Shown piece after piece: positions 21,208-33,202 of a stretch of 64,000 nucleotides of DNA (within the stretch, counting starts at the first letter, position 1; every line of letters starts with the position of its first letter). This DNA comes from Varroa destructor (lineage: Eukaryota > Arthropoda > Arachnida > Mesostigmata > Varroidae): the NCBI RefSeq assembly GCF_002443255.2, contig NW_019211457.1, positions 36,834,105 through 36,898,104 on the forward strand, written 5' to 3'. The notes below the pieces were generated by a model. The model made no database searches and was not told the DNA's origin. It worked only from the letters and a program-made list of their open reading frames with translations. A program made the translations under genes and the position numbers.

Positions 21208-21885
21208 GTGAGTACGGGGCGAAGCAGAAGAAGAGTCGCATCCACGTTACAGTATGAGCCAGACGTACAATTGCTGTACATTAGGGTGTGCACATACACA
21301 CCACAATTCAGCCCGCTGGCCTTCTTGCCCCCCGGGCAGGAATCCATTTACCTTCAACAAAGAATTTGCTTTTCGTTTGCTCAAAATAATTGTTCAGTCT
21401 GCGACCTAATTACTCATTCCACGCGTTACAATTAGCATGCTCCGTCAGTGCTTTCGTGGACAGACAAACGAGCTGGTAAGGCAATTTTTCGCACACATTT
21501 TAGACGGCTCCTTGCCCCCTCGTCGCATCGCCTGCGTCACGAACACCCAACCAGGAAGAATGTTGCTAAGCAAACATTTATTTAGAAGTTACCGATCATT
21601 ACAAGCCCAGCGCAAATTCTAGCATTTGTCGCGACGGACTAGGAGTAACGTCGTTTCATGACGACCCAGTTCTTGAGAAGCATGACACTGAAATGGTCTA
21701 ATATTACGACCCAGCTATGCCAAACAACTGCTAGCATTCACAACGTTCGTGGTGGTTTGCCGCTAAAACAAAACGCTTTCCGTTGCCCTAGTAAGAGGTT
21801 TTCAATACCGCAAAACCACAGACATTTTATCTGTTCGAAGCGTTACACGATAGGAAATCCCAGCCGAAACCTATCCAAGCTATAG
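21208..21885 (+). mobile_element. Decayed Gypsy integrase
   Basis: Three frames carry integrase blocks in order. About 21,313-21,400: FSPLAF...YLQQRICFSFAQNNCSVC, like the zinc-binding HHCC domain with both Cys kept and the His lost. About 21,470-21,600: LVRQFFAHILDGSLPPRRI and then LFRSYRSLQAQ, like the stretch around the second catalytic Asp, which is missing. About 21,730-21,800: SIHNVRGGLPLKQNAFRCP, where His, Gly, Pro, Asn, Arg and Pro fall at family spacing for the block after the catalytic Glu. The first-Asp segment looks deleted. Confidence 0.62.
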
Positions 21886-23667
21886 GCATCCTCGTAGAAA
21901 ACTCGCTAATTCCAGCTACCAACAGCAGCTGGAAGACGTGCTGCGTTATCGCTATTACCCAGAACGATAACGAATATATCGGCCTTGGGCGCGAATATGC
22001 CGCCATATAAAAATGACTCGTCGCGCGATCGCATTACCGGTAAAATTTTTACGATCGGCGAGCCGGATGATAATTCAGCTCAGCCCCGCTGAGTTATGCA
22101 GGTTCCGATTATTTCCATCGCTAAAAAAAAAACTTCAAAGAATATCCTTGCTATAATATGCAAGAAATGTGTATCTTTGAAGCAAATTCTATCTTAATTA
22201 ACTTCCGTGCAATTTACTTTAATCATACATTTAGAGATTTGTTATATACTCCGTTCTAAGCAGACGTTGCCAATTTTGTTAACTCGAAAGCTATAGGACC
22301 TCTCTGAATAGCAAAAAACAGCAAATTCTACAACTACCAGGAAGGCTAAGATACTTAATAGAAACGTCGGAGCCTTCGCTGCGGCGACAGGATACCCTAA
22401 TTGCAGTAGGCCAGTGTTGACGTAACATTTGACTGTATATGACCCAGACCAGGCCAGTCTGTTATTCGGATAGCGATCAATTTAACGATGGGTAAATATT
22501 ATTTCTAATAAATATAATACAAAGCTAATTATTAGTCGATTAACGGCGCGAACAGAGCCAACTGGACGCCGTTTGCCCTTCACTTCGAGCGTTCGCGTAA
22601 ACTTTTCAAAGAGGTGTTCTGTTTTGGTATTGTTTAAGCGTACTCATTAAGATATTTCTCCATCGTCTTCGTACATCACCCGAAAAATAATGCGATATAA
22701 CACTTCAATGGAAAAAACTTCGCATATATGGGATATAGATACACTTTAGGGGTCATATTTTACGTTCACGATCAACACATTATAAAAATGCGGAAAGCAT
22801 TTCTTACTTTCACATTTGTACGCACGCTTTCTATCCTTAACAGTAAGTACTTACATTAGCCAATTAGACCGTTATTTTTCGGGTTTTGGGTCCGGTATCG
22901 CCGGTAGGCACTCCACCAGACAACTGGCTTTCAGCACGAAATAAACTATCTGTCTGTTTATATCCGGGGGGGGGGGAGGGGAAGGGTCAAACCTAGCCCA
23001 CAACCATTCTTTAAGATTAACAGGTAAAAATATGTTACTCACCAAGCCATCACGGGGAAACCCAGTTCGACCAGTTAAAATCATTTGGCTCGTAAAGTAG
23101 CACATTTTGCAGCAGTAAAAGCCAAGGCGACGTAGTCGCTCTAAAGCCCAGAAACTGGACGCGTGTTACTTATCCTTTACGTTTCCACATCGACTTCCAT
23201 ATTTCAACACTGCAGTGTTCGTATAAAAATATTTGCATGGAAGGATCAACGGCATCCCGAAGTAATCCGCTAACATGAAAGCAGGGTGTCATTCCTTCGT
23301 GCGTAGAAATAGACTCGACGAGGACGTCATTTACTGAACCAGTTAACTGTCGCCATTGTTACGTTTCAATGCTATCTCGTCTGTTGTGAGTGACTGTCCC
23401 AAACGCGACTTTCGAATACTATCCGTGAATTTAATTAGAGGGTTGGGCCTGATTTTTTTCTGCCATACAGCGAACAACTAATGCTGTAAGGTGCTAAGGT
23501 CTAATACTCTATTTGTACTTAACTCTTATATTTTCACTGACAAGCGTTCTCCGAGACAAAACTAATATTTCTCCCATCACAATTTTTTAGCCTTGGCCTG
23601 GGAATTTGTTGATTGTGACAGTTCGATAGCTCGATAGGGATATATCGTCACTTGGTTCGGCCGTTCG
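21886..23667. other. Unassigned DNA
   Basis: No gene recognised. Contains CTCAGCCCCGCTGAG (near 22,078), a 6-bp hairpin, and the G-rich tract listed separately. Confidence 0.35.
22966..22986 (+). repeat. G-rich tract
   Basis: Ten G, then A, four G, two A and three G. It could form a G-quadruplex, or be slippage. The opposite strand encodes a Pro run in a 78-codon frame that matches nothing. Confidence 0.8.
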
Positions 23668-23856
23668 GTGCCTCTCGCAACAGCTGCCTGCCACACAGTT
23701 TCATGGTTAACACACGAATTGCCTTCTGTTATAGGCAAAAAGCCACCTTTTAGCGCTAATGCAAAGAAGGTTATGCTTTTCAGGATGTTACAAAAGCGGA
23801 AGAAGTTGACTACCCGTTATGCTGCACCCCGAACAGCAATGGAACACACAACCTAG
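23668..23856 (+). mobile_element. Possible Gypsy RNase H C-terminus
   Basis: ATAACHTVSWLTH then FRMLQKRKKLTTRYAAPR. This follows the end of Gypsy RNase H: the third-Asp block ending in Trp-Leu, about 25 residues, then Arg-x-x-x-Leu-Gln-Glu-Tyr...Ile-x-Tyr. The Asp and the Glu-Tyr are mutated, but Leu-Gln and the later Tyr keep spacing. Confidence 0.42.
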
Positions 23857-24126
23857 ATACCACAGCGCCAAGCACCACGCTTCACTAAAGGTTGCCGGAT
23901 AGTTTTTCTCTCATAATGTGTATATTATGTATTGTTTCGTAAATGAATAGGCAGTAGTAAATAAGAGGGAACACAGTGAGAAAAATCGAGCTCGTACTCG
24001 AATTTTTTAATCCGAATTAGGTGCCATGGTGGGACTGCATCGCGTAACAAACAAATGATCAGAAAATTTGTACTTTTACCTTGAGAGCATAATAGAAATA
24101 CAAGAGTACCAGCTGCTGTTGTACGT

Positions 24127-24480
24127 ATGATAGCAATAGAGCTTTTCGTTGGAAAACAGAGGCCAACTGCATTTTCCCCCTGTAGAAAGAATTCTCACGT
24201 CGTTTTCGAATTTTTTTCACACTTCTACCACAGGCCTAGCGAAGGGTTTCGTATAGTCAAACGAGGCTATACGAATTTAGACGGACAAAGAGCTCAACGT
24301 TTGTCTAAATAGACAACCAGCAGCGCAGAGTCCACGAGCGTCCAGGTAGGGACGAACGGCAAGCCACTTCTCAAAGAGCCCATCGCCCGGACCAGAAAAA
24401 ATGATAACGCCGAATTCGGTTAGAAAAACTTTTTGCTTCGTTTGATGGTTCTCATAAACGAGGCACGCGTGAGAGCTGGC
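24127..24480 (+). mobile_element. Decayed Gypsy integrase core
   Basis: RPTAFSPC...HVVFEFFSHFYHR, then FRIVKRGYTNLD (24,157-24,282) resembles the integrase stretch from Arg-Trp-x-Glu-Ala to Ile-x-Thr-Asp-Arg-Gly, with the second catalytic Asp lost. After a stop at 24,310, the same frame continues GTNGKPLLKEPIAR (about 24,350-24,390), like the Asn-Gly...Leu-Lys-x-x-Ile helix near the catalytic Glu. Order and rough spacing agree. Confidence 0.48.
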
Positions 24481-26765
24481 GTAAAGTATGGCAATCGCAT
24501 ATCAAGGTGCCGCTCGTCAGACAGACATATAAAAAGGCGGATGTTAATACAGGCCCCATAGAACGGTGCTCGACATACTTAGATTAGTGAGCGATTCGGA
24601 ACGCCATCGTGGCGCCGCTAACGTGGAACACACGAACGAAAAATCCCTGAGAAAACTAACTACGACATCTCCTATTGCCAGTTTCCTCCAGAATATTCAC
24701 ACTTACGTATACTATAGAAAGTAATAAAGGCGATGTATGACATTGTTCTGGCATTTACAACCAGATGCTGTTTCTTTAACTTCAAAATATACATTTAGGA
24801 CATTTATCTTATTAGCGACATCGGTCGCATAGCTCCTATAAATACAATTCCTTCCTCGACCGTTTTGAGAGTCCTACAGAGACGATATCGCATAGCCGTA
24901 CGCCATCGGTTTTGTAATTCTACATCGATTTTGAAAGAAGCGGGGGTTACAAGAAGCTAGCTCGAGAAAAATTTGAATAATGTTCTTACATTCTTTAGAG
25001 TTAAGTCAGTGACAAATTATGGAGAGGGTATGGGGATGAGACAGGAAGCGCTACTGTAAACCCATTTCTTGGACATTGATTGCTTGCATATCTTACTCAA
25101 CAATCGACCAGCGCACGACTGACTTATGCAGGGTCATACGACGACGCTGGTAGCCAGTTGTGTCAATATCACGGATACGCTTGTCAAGCGTGATTAGTGG
25201 CCTTAGAGCATTGCAAAGACCTTACCAATTGGCCGCCTCATCATCATATCTCTGACGTCGAGCGATCCATCTTTGACTGTCTCTGGGCAGACTGGGCTTA
25301 CCAGTGTCAACAGAACGCCTAATTAAATTACCCGATTTCAGCACCGATTTATTCTCGATGTATATAGACGTATACAAATTTTACTGTACGTATACAAATG
25401 TACGTATACAAATGACTGCGACAAGGCAGAAGGATACTCTATAGTCGTTGAATCCTAGATCCACCCCGGCAGATACTGTAGAGATCTATGAGAATTATAT
25501 TCAATTACTCGAGATTTGTTTCTACTCAACCAACCGTAACTCATCTACCAACCATTCAGAAAGACCAAGACTTACCGTATGCCGAATACGTGAACGTCAT
25601 GTTAAACCAAAGGTGTGAAGACTGATAATCGGTAAGTGTCAATATTTCAAAGTATGACATATTGGTCAAAGCTGTTTCGTGTTCTTCGACTGATACAAAT
25701 AACGGATATAGAGTTTTTGCGAAAAAAAGAAAAAAAACCTATTTATATCTGCCTACAATAAAAAATTAATTGTAATTTTTTAAAAAGTATCTTAAAAAGT
25801 ATGTTAGCTAATGAAAAACATTATGTAAAAACGTAAGGCAATGCTGGAACGATACATTCTTCTACGTGCAATTCATGAAGTGATGAAGACTTTGGCTAAA
25901 AGCTTACTAAACCTAATATTTATGATGACATGACGCGCACTCAGCAATTCTGTTTTCGGTATTACTTTGCTTTGAAGTCATACGGCAACCATGCACCATG
26001 GACATCCATCCATAGGCGCACTTCCTAGTAATCCATTCTGATTGAAGGTTTCTATCGATTGGCGCCCACATATGGTGGAAGTATTAGCGGAAGTTTTAGC
26101 GTGGGCTGGTTAAGATGAAAACATAGTCAAGCATTGGACAAAGCGTTTGCCTGACATTGTAGAGAGTACGCTTAGCATAGTACTTTCACGCAGTAAGTAT
26201 ATGACGATCGTCTGATTTACCTACTCTACTTTGTTCCTTTTCCTTATTAGATATCCAATTGTTTTTCAACATAATTTAGAGGACAGAAATTGAATTCATA
26301 TGTGCCCGTGTTTAACAATGGTATTGCCATAACCACGATTGACAAATCTAGTCAGCTTGTAATATTAGAGGCTTTCTAGATTTTGTTAACATCCTTATTC
26401 TGCCTTCAGACTCTAAATTCTCCAAAGCAGTCTAGAATAACAGACACAGGGTCTTACACTGCTGAGTACCAATACACCTAGAAGCTAGAGATCATTCTAA
26501 AAGTATTGCTGCATAAGGTGTGACGTAGCTTTACTGAGGAAAGGTCCCATGTCACGTAAAACAGTCAGAAGTTTATGCTTAAAATTTCAAGTTGTTTTAA
26601 TCTATAAAAGACGAATATTCTGTGTTGCATGTGTTGTTCTATATAATTATGCCCGATAACAGTAAGAGCCCCATGTGTCTTGAGATCTGACAACAGGTCA
26701 GACGACGGGTGGGATCTAGCTTAAAACGAAAGTATTTCAATTAGAATGGCAATAATTGCTAGTAA
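24481..26765. other. Unassigned DNA, 2.3 kb
   Basis: No coding relic recognised. Holds the 12-mer repeat listed next and an isolated TATAAAAAG at 24,528. Confidence 0.35.
25368..25413. repeat. Three copies of a 12-mer
   Basis: ACGTATACAAAT occurs at 25368-25379, 25388-25399 and 25402-25413. The last two copies are in tandem with a 14-base period (GTACGTATACAAAT). Confidence 0.85.
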
Positions 26766-26957
26766 ATGGTAGAAACGATACATTGGTGCAGGTGTTGGAT
26801 AGAGGTATCAGAAGTAGTTACCATTGCCGGTGCAGATGTAGTAGGAAAGAAATACAAATATAAAAGTCTTCAAGTGTCTGCTCTATCTGCCAACGTGCTA
26901 CAGATGCTGATACCCACCGAGATACGGCTCGCTTTGTTTGTGCGCTATTGCTTTTAG
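26766..26957 (+). mobile_element. Decayed Gypsy integrase core
   Basis: IHWCRCWIEVSEVVTIAGAD then V-V-x-K (26,778-26,850). It matches the block after the first catalytic Asp of one Gypsy integrase group almost position by position: Trp-Ile-Glu-Val, Val, Thr-Ile, Ala-Asp-Val and Lys. The Asp itself is His. FVRYC at the end fits the later Phe-x-x-Phe-Cys. The middle, with the second Asp, is unreadable. No stops in 63 codons. Confidence 0.55.
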
Positions 26958-28312
26958 ACGAAATTCCCAAGAGAGTTTGGCATAACGGTCTGAAGGGTCT
27001 TTGGATTTCGCCCGATTGTTTTCTCTTGTTTTCTTTTTGTCTTTTCTACAACCAGAGAGACTAAGCGTCTATGCATCTGGGCGTATTCGCCTCATTGTTC
27101 AAGTCGTTTGTAGGAAGCTGCCTATGTGTATATCTTGTTGTCTATGGTAAACAGTAGTAACTTGTTTGGGATTTGTTCTCATGGGACATAGATTGGCTAC
27201 CAACTGAGATAGGCGAATCAACAACGCCACGGTGGTCTTCCTGTTTCGATCTCCACTGCAATTACTGCTGCTACTGGTTGCACTAACCACAGCCGACAGA
27301 GTTATGCCAGTGGTAAAGGGGGCGTCTACCGCTGGCTACTTCGGAACGGGGCACGCAAACGAAACGAGGCCTTAACTGACCCTATTTCGTGTAAGTATGG
27401 GGTGCCAGCGGGGAAAAAAAGAATTTACTAGTCTAAATTCGTGAGTCAAGCGGGGTTGAGCGCGTCGTTCTGTTAAAGTAAGAGTCGTTGAGATGCCTAT
27501 TATCACTCCCAAATCGAGCAACCGGTCCTAGGACGTTTCGTCTTGAGTTTTGCTCTTGAGATATAGGAACTTAGACGCGTAAATCATTTTCGGGCAAAGA
27601 ACAGCGTATTAGAGCTTTGCATAATCTTTTAACAAACAACCCATGTCCGCGCAGCAGGTAGACCAATTAAAGCAGAGTTTAGGACACACAATCGAGCCAG
27701 GCGTCAAATGTCGAACGGCAGAGTGGAAAGGCGATCAGCAGTCCAGCAAAGGGGCTTCAGGGGTACCTGAGGAGCGGTAACGATGGAGGGCCACAACACA
27801 CATTAACCGATCGATTCAACCTTATTTTAACTCGGTTAAACGTACTAACCTATTGTTGTCTCCGCTGCTGCTGCCACTGCGATCTTCCTATTTAGTACAA
27901 TGAATCAACGGAGAGCAGATGCCACGATGAACCCAAAATGGCACTGAGCACGCCAGGACAGCAGGTACCTTTAAAACATAAAGCGATACTTGGCCTTCGA
28001 AGCCATATTGTACCTTCAAACAAAAAAATGCTCATGCAAACTCACGCTATACCATTAGCTTTTTCAAAAATATCTAGTGGGTCGAGAAACTTGCGAAAAT
28101 AAGATAATAAAAGTTAGTAGAATAACAATGTTTTGTTATATACATTCGGCTTTATTTTTCATGGATCGAAATCAGCACTCTTCTTCAACTTTCAAAAAGG
28201 AGACTTTTTCAACAGCAATGAACTTGTAGTTTGTATTATGTGGTTCTAAAGAACTTCGTTAAGATACGCAGCGTCGTTTATTGCTCCCTTCTAAACATAG
28301 AAACAATTGAAA
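26958..28312. other. Unassigned, moderately GC-rich
   Basis: No relic recognised. A 45-residue ATG frame at 27,643-27,780 has a decent start context and balanced composition, but no recognisable family. Confidence 0.3.
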
Positions 28313-28557
28313 CTACACAAATTTAGATCTGGAGAGTATGGAGACTAAAACCGTTACGCGATTCTGCTTCCTTTGGGGCAAGCTAGGACAAAGGTATGCC
28401 GACGAGATCTTGCGCTGTTGTCGGGTAACCACGCTATGTGCTGTAGATTGTGGCGTCGCACGTACAAAAGACATCCAGTAATTGAAGAGATATTTGGCAG
28501 CATTGACCGTTTCCTTTTCAAGCAATATTTCGTATAATGAGATGCCCCTGTTGTCAC
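28313..28557 (-). mobile_element. Decayed Gypsy integrase core
   Basis: Read 28,557 to 28,400 on the - strand. SHYTKYCLKRKRSM in one frame passes to ETVNAAKYLFNYWMSF, ATPQST, VVTRQQ and RKISSAYL in the next. This parallels the Asp-x-Phe-Thr-Lys-x-x-Glu block, the Glu-Thr-Val...Trp helix, Thr-Pro-x-x-Ile-x-x-Asp-Arg and the Phe-x-Ser-x-Leu block of Gypsy integrase. Both catalytic Asp are lost (His and Thr). Confidence 0.5.
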
Positions 28558-28712
28558 TACAAATACGGGTATTAGCTTACTCCCGGTTTTTTCAACATTG
28601 CGCTCGATATCGCTACCCCTTTGGATTCTTCCCTAATCAGCATCACAAACCAAGCAACGTCCCCTCAATAACGATGGTGTCACCTAGGCGGTTCTTTTTT
28701 TGCTGTTAATAC

Positions 28713-28985
28713 GTGTGCAGAGTGTCTCTAGAATACACGATGCATGTTTCCATTTGCCCTGAACCCAATTTGTTAGGGATCAATTTTTCTCCTAAGTTCT
28801 GTAATCCTTTTTGCAGTTTTATGACACATGTTGTCAGGAGTCATACTAGGCCGATAGAAAGCGCATTGACTATGCTTTGTTTTGTCCAAGAGCTTCCATG
28901 GCCGCAGCAACGCGCCCTATCGTTTGGGGCCCTTCAATGTAATCACCTTTTCTGTGATCCTCGATTTTTCAGCTTCTATGCTTGA
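28713..28985 (+). mobile_element. Decayed Gypsy connection block
   Basis: NPFCSFMTHVV...RPIESAL, then LPWPQQRALSFGALQ and LFCDPRFF (28,801-28,975). This resembles Tyr-Tyr-x-x-Phe-Ile...Pro-Leu, Trp-x-x-x-Gln-Gln-x-Ala-Phe-x-x-Leu-Lys, then Pro-Asp-Phe before RNase H. The order holds in a single open frame. It lies tail-side of the - strand integrase scrap, so the two are different copies. Confidence 0.48.
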
Positions 28986-29605
28986 AATGATTGTACGAGT
29001 AGCGCTCGTTCGTTGAAGGCCCCCTTGGTGAGTGCTTTCAGTTATCTCTAGTGGAATCTTATATTGCAGAGAAGAGAAATGTAGTAGGCATTTATTTTTA
29101 GCACTAAACGAACCTATTATTCCCTAACGGCACACAATTGTCTCACACTTGTGGATAACCAACACGATATAAAAATTCGGTTGCTAATACCACGCTGTTT
29201 CCATTAGCTAAACGATACTAACCAAGAGTACACTTAAATATTCAATTGGCAAAGCACCTCCGAAGGGCCTCTCGTCCATTCCGGAGTTGACCTCTTTGAC
29301 GAACTCCCACATGCAGTGTTGCTCACCAAGAGCGATAGTGTTTAGGTGGTACGACAAAGTTCGTAACGAAGGAAACGAAAGAAAGAATTAGGTCAACCCC
29401 GTCAATTGATAGGTCAGTACGGCCGTAACGCTCTTGGCTAGTATCATTTAGATAATGGAAACATTTTACTTGTAAACCATCGAAAAACTCCTGTTCAAGT
29501 TTGCCAAGGTAACAACCATGGTTTCCTTTGACATCTTATACTTCCTGGCAACACTATACCTATAGAAACACCACAATTTAGAAGTGTTCCCTTAGTCGTT
29601 AAGCA

Positions 29606-29791
29606 TTAGTAGTCTGATAACGAAACTCTATGATGTAGTCTGCCCGTTGCTACAGATATTATTTGACAAGTTTTTTTTTTGTGTGTGAACTCCACGAAAA
29701 GGCATAGAATTTTCTTTAATTTATTTTTATGAGAGCTCAAAGCGGTCCAGAAAGCTTTTTTTTTTGTAAATGGAAAAAGGAAGAATTGCAT
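29606..29791 (-). mobile_element. Decayed Gypsy connection/RNase H start
   Basis: TKKKAFWTALSSHKNKLKKI, then L-C and IISVATG (29,768-29,640). It resembles Lys-Lys-x-x-Phe-x-Trp-Thr...Phe-x-x-Leu-Lys-x-x-Leu-Cys and the entry motif Ile-x-Thr-Asp-Ala-Ser. The catalytic Asp is Val. Poly-Lys and poly-T tracts make chance similarity easier here. Confidence 0.4.
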
Positions 29792-29903
29792 TTTTGCATT
29801 TGGATTAAATTTTTAGTAGGTTATCGCCTTGAGATGGGCGTCAAACGGACTGAGGCGCGTGTCATAGCTATACTCTAGAATTTGCTGGATGCCAATTGAA
29901 CTG

Positions 29904-30332
29904 TTACCTGAAGTTATTACTGAAAGTAGCTGTTGTGATGGTATAAGTTGTGGTAACTTGCGAAGCCGTTCTTCTTAGTCTAGAAATGAGATGCAAATTG
30001 AAAAAGTAGTTATAGCCGTTTGTTGGCCGCGAGTTTGCCATAGCTTCGCTAAAAGCCTTACGTCTCGTGCAACACAGCGCTTCAGTCATTGCTGTCTGAT
30101 CGTTGAGCGAAAAAGCGAGACGGCGAACGTAGAATTTCATCAGGTCGTTAAGTCGTCGTTGTTGATGGTAACAAAAGGAAAAGTGGGCAGGGATAGCAGT
30201 AGCATCACCATCACTGTAAACGACTTTTGCCTGCAGATCGAGGAAGGCTAGACGAGTTTTTATCCAGCTGACAGAAAGAATGGCCATCTTATTTTTATAA
30301 AGTTCGTTAAATTTGATTAGCAAAATAAGCAA
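29904..30332 (-). mobile_element. Possible Gypsy RNase H scrap
   Basis: The longest open frame in the window, 142 codons. KVVYSDGDATAIPA (about 30,227-30,186), FYVRRL (about 30,135) and TEAL (about 30,085) sit at the spacing of the first Asp, the Phe-x-Ser-Arg-x-Leu block and the second Glu of Gypsy RNase H. Asp and Glu would both be kept. The remainder has no match. Confidence 0.36.
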
Positions 30333-30680
30333 GAACGATTGTCGCTACCGAAAAGCTTAGAACCCTCTATGCATAGTACAGAATACGCCTCTCGTACGTA
30401 AAAAGATATCGAAGCTTGAATTAAATAATCTAGCTCCTTGAACCTTGGACTTGGCTTTCGAAGGCTGCCTATGATTTCGAGTAGCGGGCTAGACGGGTGA
30501 TTTGGGTGGTTTACAAGGAGATGAGGCTAACGAAGTATCTCAGAAGGTTACGAACTTGAGTAGTGGAGGATATACAATGCTCATGTATAGATTAGAAGAT
30601 CATTGCACTGAAAAGCCCGCAAAAACTAATCTATTAAAATCAAGCGATAAGCATAAAAATACATGTAGTAATCTTGAAAA
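30333..30680. other. Unassigned DNA
   Basis: An overlapping 90-codon + frame (30,502-30,774) has no recognised domain. Confidence 0.3.
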
Positions 30681-30708
30681 CCTACCTACCTACCTCCCTC
30701 CCTCCCTC
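30681..30708 (+). repeat. (CCTA)n-(CCTC)n microsatellite
   Basis: Three CCTA units pass into four CCTC units. Confidence 0.93.
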
Positions 30709-30752
30709 GCTAAATATAGCCAACATATACTCAGATGTACAGCCGGACATAA

Positions 30753-30977
30753 TTACTGCGAAGTAGATACGTAGTATGAGATGCTAAAATTGATCCATCT
30801 TCGCCGCCATTTGTACGTATCAGTTGAATATTTATATCTTTTAAATAAAGCGAATTGAAATTGGTTATTTAGAATACTGGCATGATGTAGTGGTCCACTA
30901 ACATACGACACTCTACAAATAGAAGACCCGCAACTTATAGGTCCTTGTCCGTATATATTCCTAGACATTGAAAACAA
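30753..30977 (-). mobile_element. Decayed Gypsy RNase H
   Basis: NIYGQGPISC followed 13 residues on by VSYVSGPLHHA (about 30,911-30,880) mirrors Asp-x-Gly-x-Gly-Ala-x-Leu and then Val-x-Tyr-x-Ser-Arg-x-Leu-x-x-Ala of RNase H. Val, Tyr, Ser, Leu and Ala are in register. The first Asp and second Glu are lost. Confidence 0.44.
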
Positions 30978-33202
30978 ATGTATACGTCAAATCATTTGTT
31001 TTATAGCCACTATAATATAATGCTATTTATAGGGTTAAGGTGTCACTGCTTGCACGTGGAGTTGTGAGGACTCGTTATTCTAGGGATTCTGCTTGCAACA
31101 CTTCAACGAGGACAGACTACGACGAACTACGAGGAATGCTATAGGAAACAACTGCACTAGGTGCGGCAACTCCAGAGAAACACAAGAACTATTAATAAAT
31201 TATAGTGCGCAGGAACGAATAAAGCAATTTAAATAAGATCTACATTTAAAACTCGTGAAAAGACCTACGGTGTCTACTTTGACATTAATTGAAGCTGATC
31301 GAGATGACTACATTCACCAAATGAACAATACACATAATTTTAAATTCGGTATAGGTATTTTTTACAAGTGATAGAGGATCTAGTGAGCAGCAGATAGCAG
31401 TGGAACGTTTAACGACGGGTCTAAAGCCTACGCAATCCAAAGTGACCTAAGTCCGCTGTCGATGTGAAAAGCAGTCAGAGTAGGGCGTTGCATTTGAAGG
31501 GAAACTACGTAGTGGTTCGAAATTTAGATTGTACGCTAACCGACCTTTTCTGGCCAACTATAATGGGAAAGCATTCATTTTAATTAGGCAAGCTTATTTT
31601 GAAAAATCCTATTAGAATCGTTCTTTATTTGAGAACCCTATGGAGCCTTTTCCTCGAAATAAATAAATACATTCGCTCCACACAGTTCGGCTAGAGTTAA
31701 CGCAGCAAGTAATGAAAATAGATAAGTTTCACTCAAAGTTGACATTGCATATGGGAAATTCAATATTAAATTATTATTTATTGTACATTTCTTAAACGAA
31801 ACGATATTTGTTTAGCAAAAATTCGAGCTCTAAATGAAAGCTTATACGGTGGTGACTATTTTGTCTCCGGCAAGTTGGTCATACCTTTTCCTATCAAGGT
31901 GTGGACATATGTAAGCAGCAGCAGCTGCTGCTTCTTCTCTACGAAAATCTTCACTACCATATTCCTATATTCGTAAATTTAAATTTCAGTTCCACAGTCA
32001 GCATGTGCGATATTCGACAAGTTTCCAGATAAGTTCAGTACAAAAAATAATCACGAAGCAAGCAAAGAGTAATCCTCGTGTCCCGGAAGAACTTGCACGA
32101 TATGTATTCCTATCACCCTTCCGGATACTTTAACTACATCTAGAAGCACTGAATAGGCCATGCTGCGACAACTAGGACAGAGCAAACATACAATACCGTT
32201 AAGAAGCCTTAACTATATTGGATGTGCTGGAGGATGAGAGCTAATCATGCAACGATACTATTTACAGAGATAGTGCTTTGCAGTAACAGCTTGCTTGATT
32301 AACTACATGGTAAGGCGTTTGTTTCTGGCTAACGGATGGCTATATCAGCGCAATTTTGCTGAGGAAGCTAGTATCGGATATTAGCCGATCTGATCTGTTT
32401 GGCCTGGCTACGAGCAATGTTTTTCTATTTTGTGGGCTCACTATCTCGCTAGACGGGTAGGGATCCTCGTCAAATGAGAAGACCATCATGTATTTACCCC
32501 TATTTGAAGAATCAAAACGATGGGAACAACGCTGGAAAACATTCATAGTTTTACAGCAAAGAGGCTATTTTCAGAAATAGGATAGGGTTTGAAGAAAAGA
32601 AAAAAAGACGCGCTTTCTTGCAAATTTTCCTCCACATTAAACAAACCAAGCTATTGAATCGGTGCCGGCCTAACCAGTTGGACTTTCTGCATCGAACACG
32701 TTTCACGCAATCTTTATGAACAGTTAATTGTATACCATACGTGATCTAATAATATAAACGTTATTGTCAAATGAAGCATTTATCAGTTGGATTCCTACTG
32801 AGTTTCACCACAAGGAATACTTCCAGTTACCTAAGCTAGGACAAAAGAACTTCTCATTCAGCTCACGGACATTCGCTACGGGCCAGTATCGATGCTCGCC
32901 TATTTCATTTGCGTTCCAGCTACGCATCTTTAGCTGAAAGTCCAGTGAACTGACAATCGATAACACTTAGTCAATATACTCCATCGATGAAGTCGGTACT
33001 CTAGAGCCGATGTGTATTGGTTGTTGCCTTTGCCTTTGTGATTTAATGGCGTGCCTGCTTTTACTTAAACTATAGATTCATACGCCATTTTGCTAGGTTG
33101 CATCGACACTGATTAACAACTAGGTGAACTATATAGCCAATTCAGGTATCGCCTTTACCTACAGATGTGAGCTCGCGGTGGTAGTACTACGTTACGTCCG
33201 TT
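30978..33202. other. Unassigned DNA, 2.2 kb
   Basis: No confident relic. NDGSKAY near 31,408 might be a LINE RNase H entry motif, but nothing follows it. AGCAGCAGCTGCTGCT at 31,917-31,932 is a 16-bp palindrome. Confidence 0.35.

Noticed and set aside
24520..24545. TATAAAAAG as a promoter TATA box
   Set aside because: Isolated, with no initiator-like site or gene downstream. Such strings are common in AT-rich DNA.
27643..27780. 45-residue ATG frame with balanced composition
   Set aside because: No recognisable domain, splice context or repeat in the window. This length is common by chance.
31400..31460. NDGSKAY as a LINE RNase H Thr-Asp-Gly-Ser motif
   Set aside because: No second block follows, and stops occur within 15 codons.
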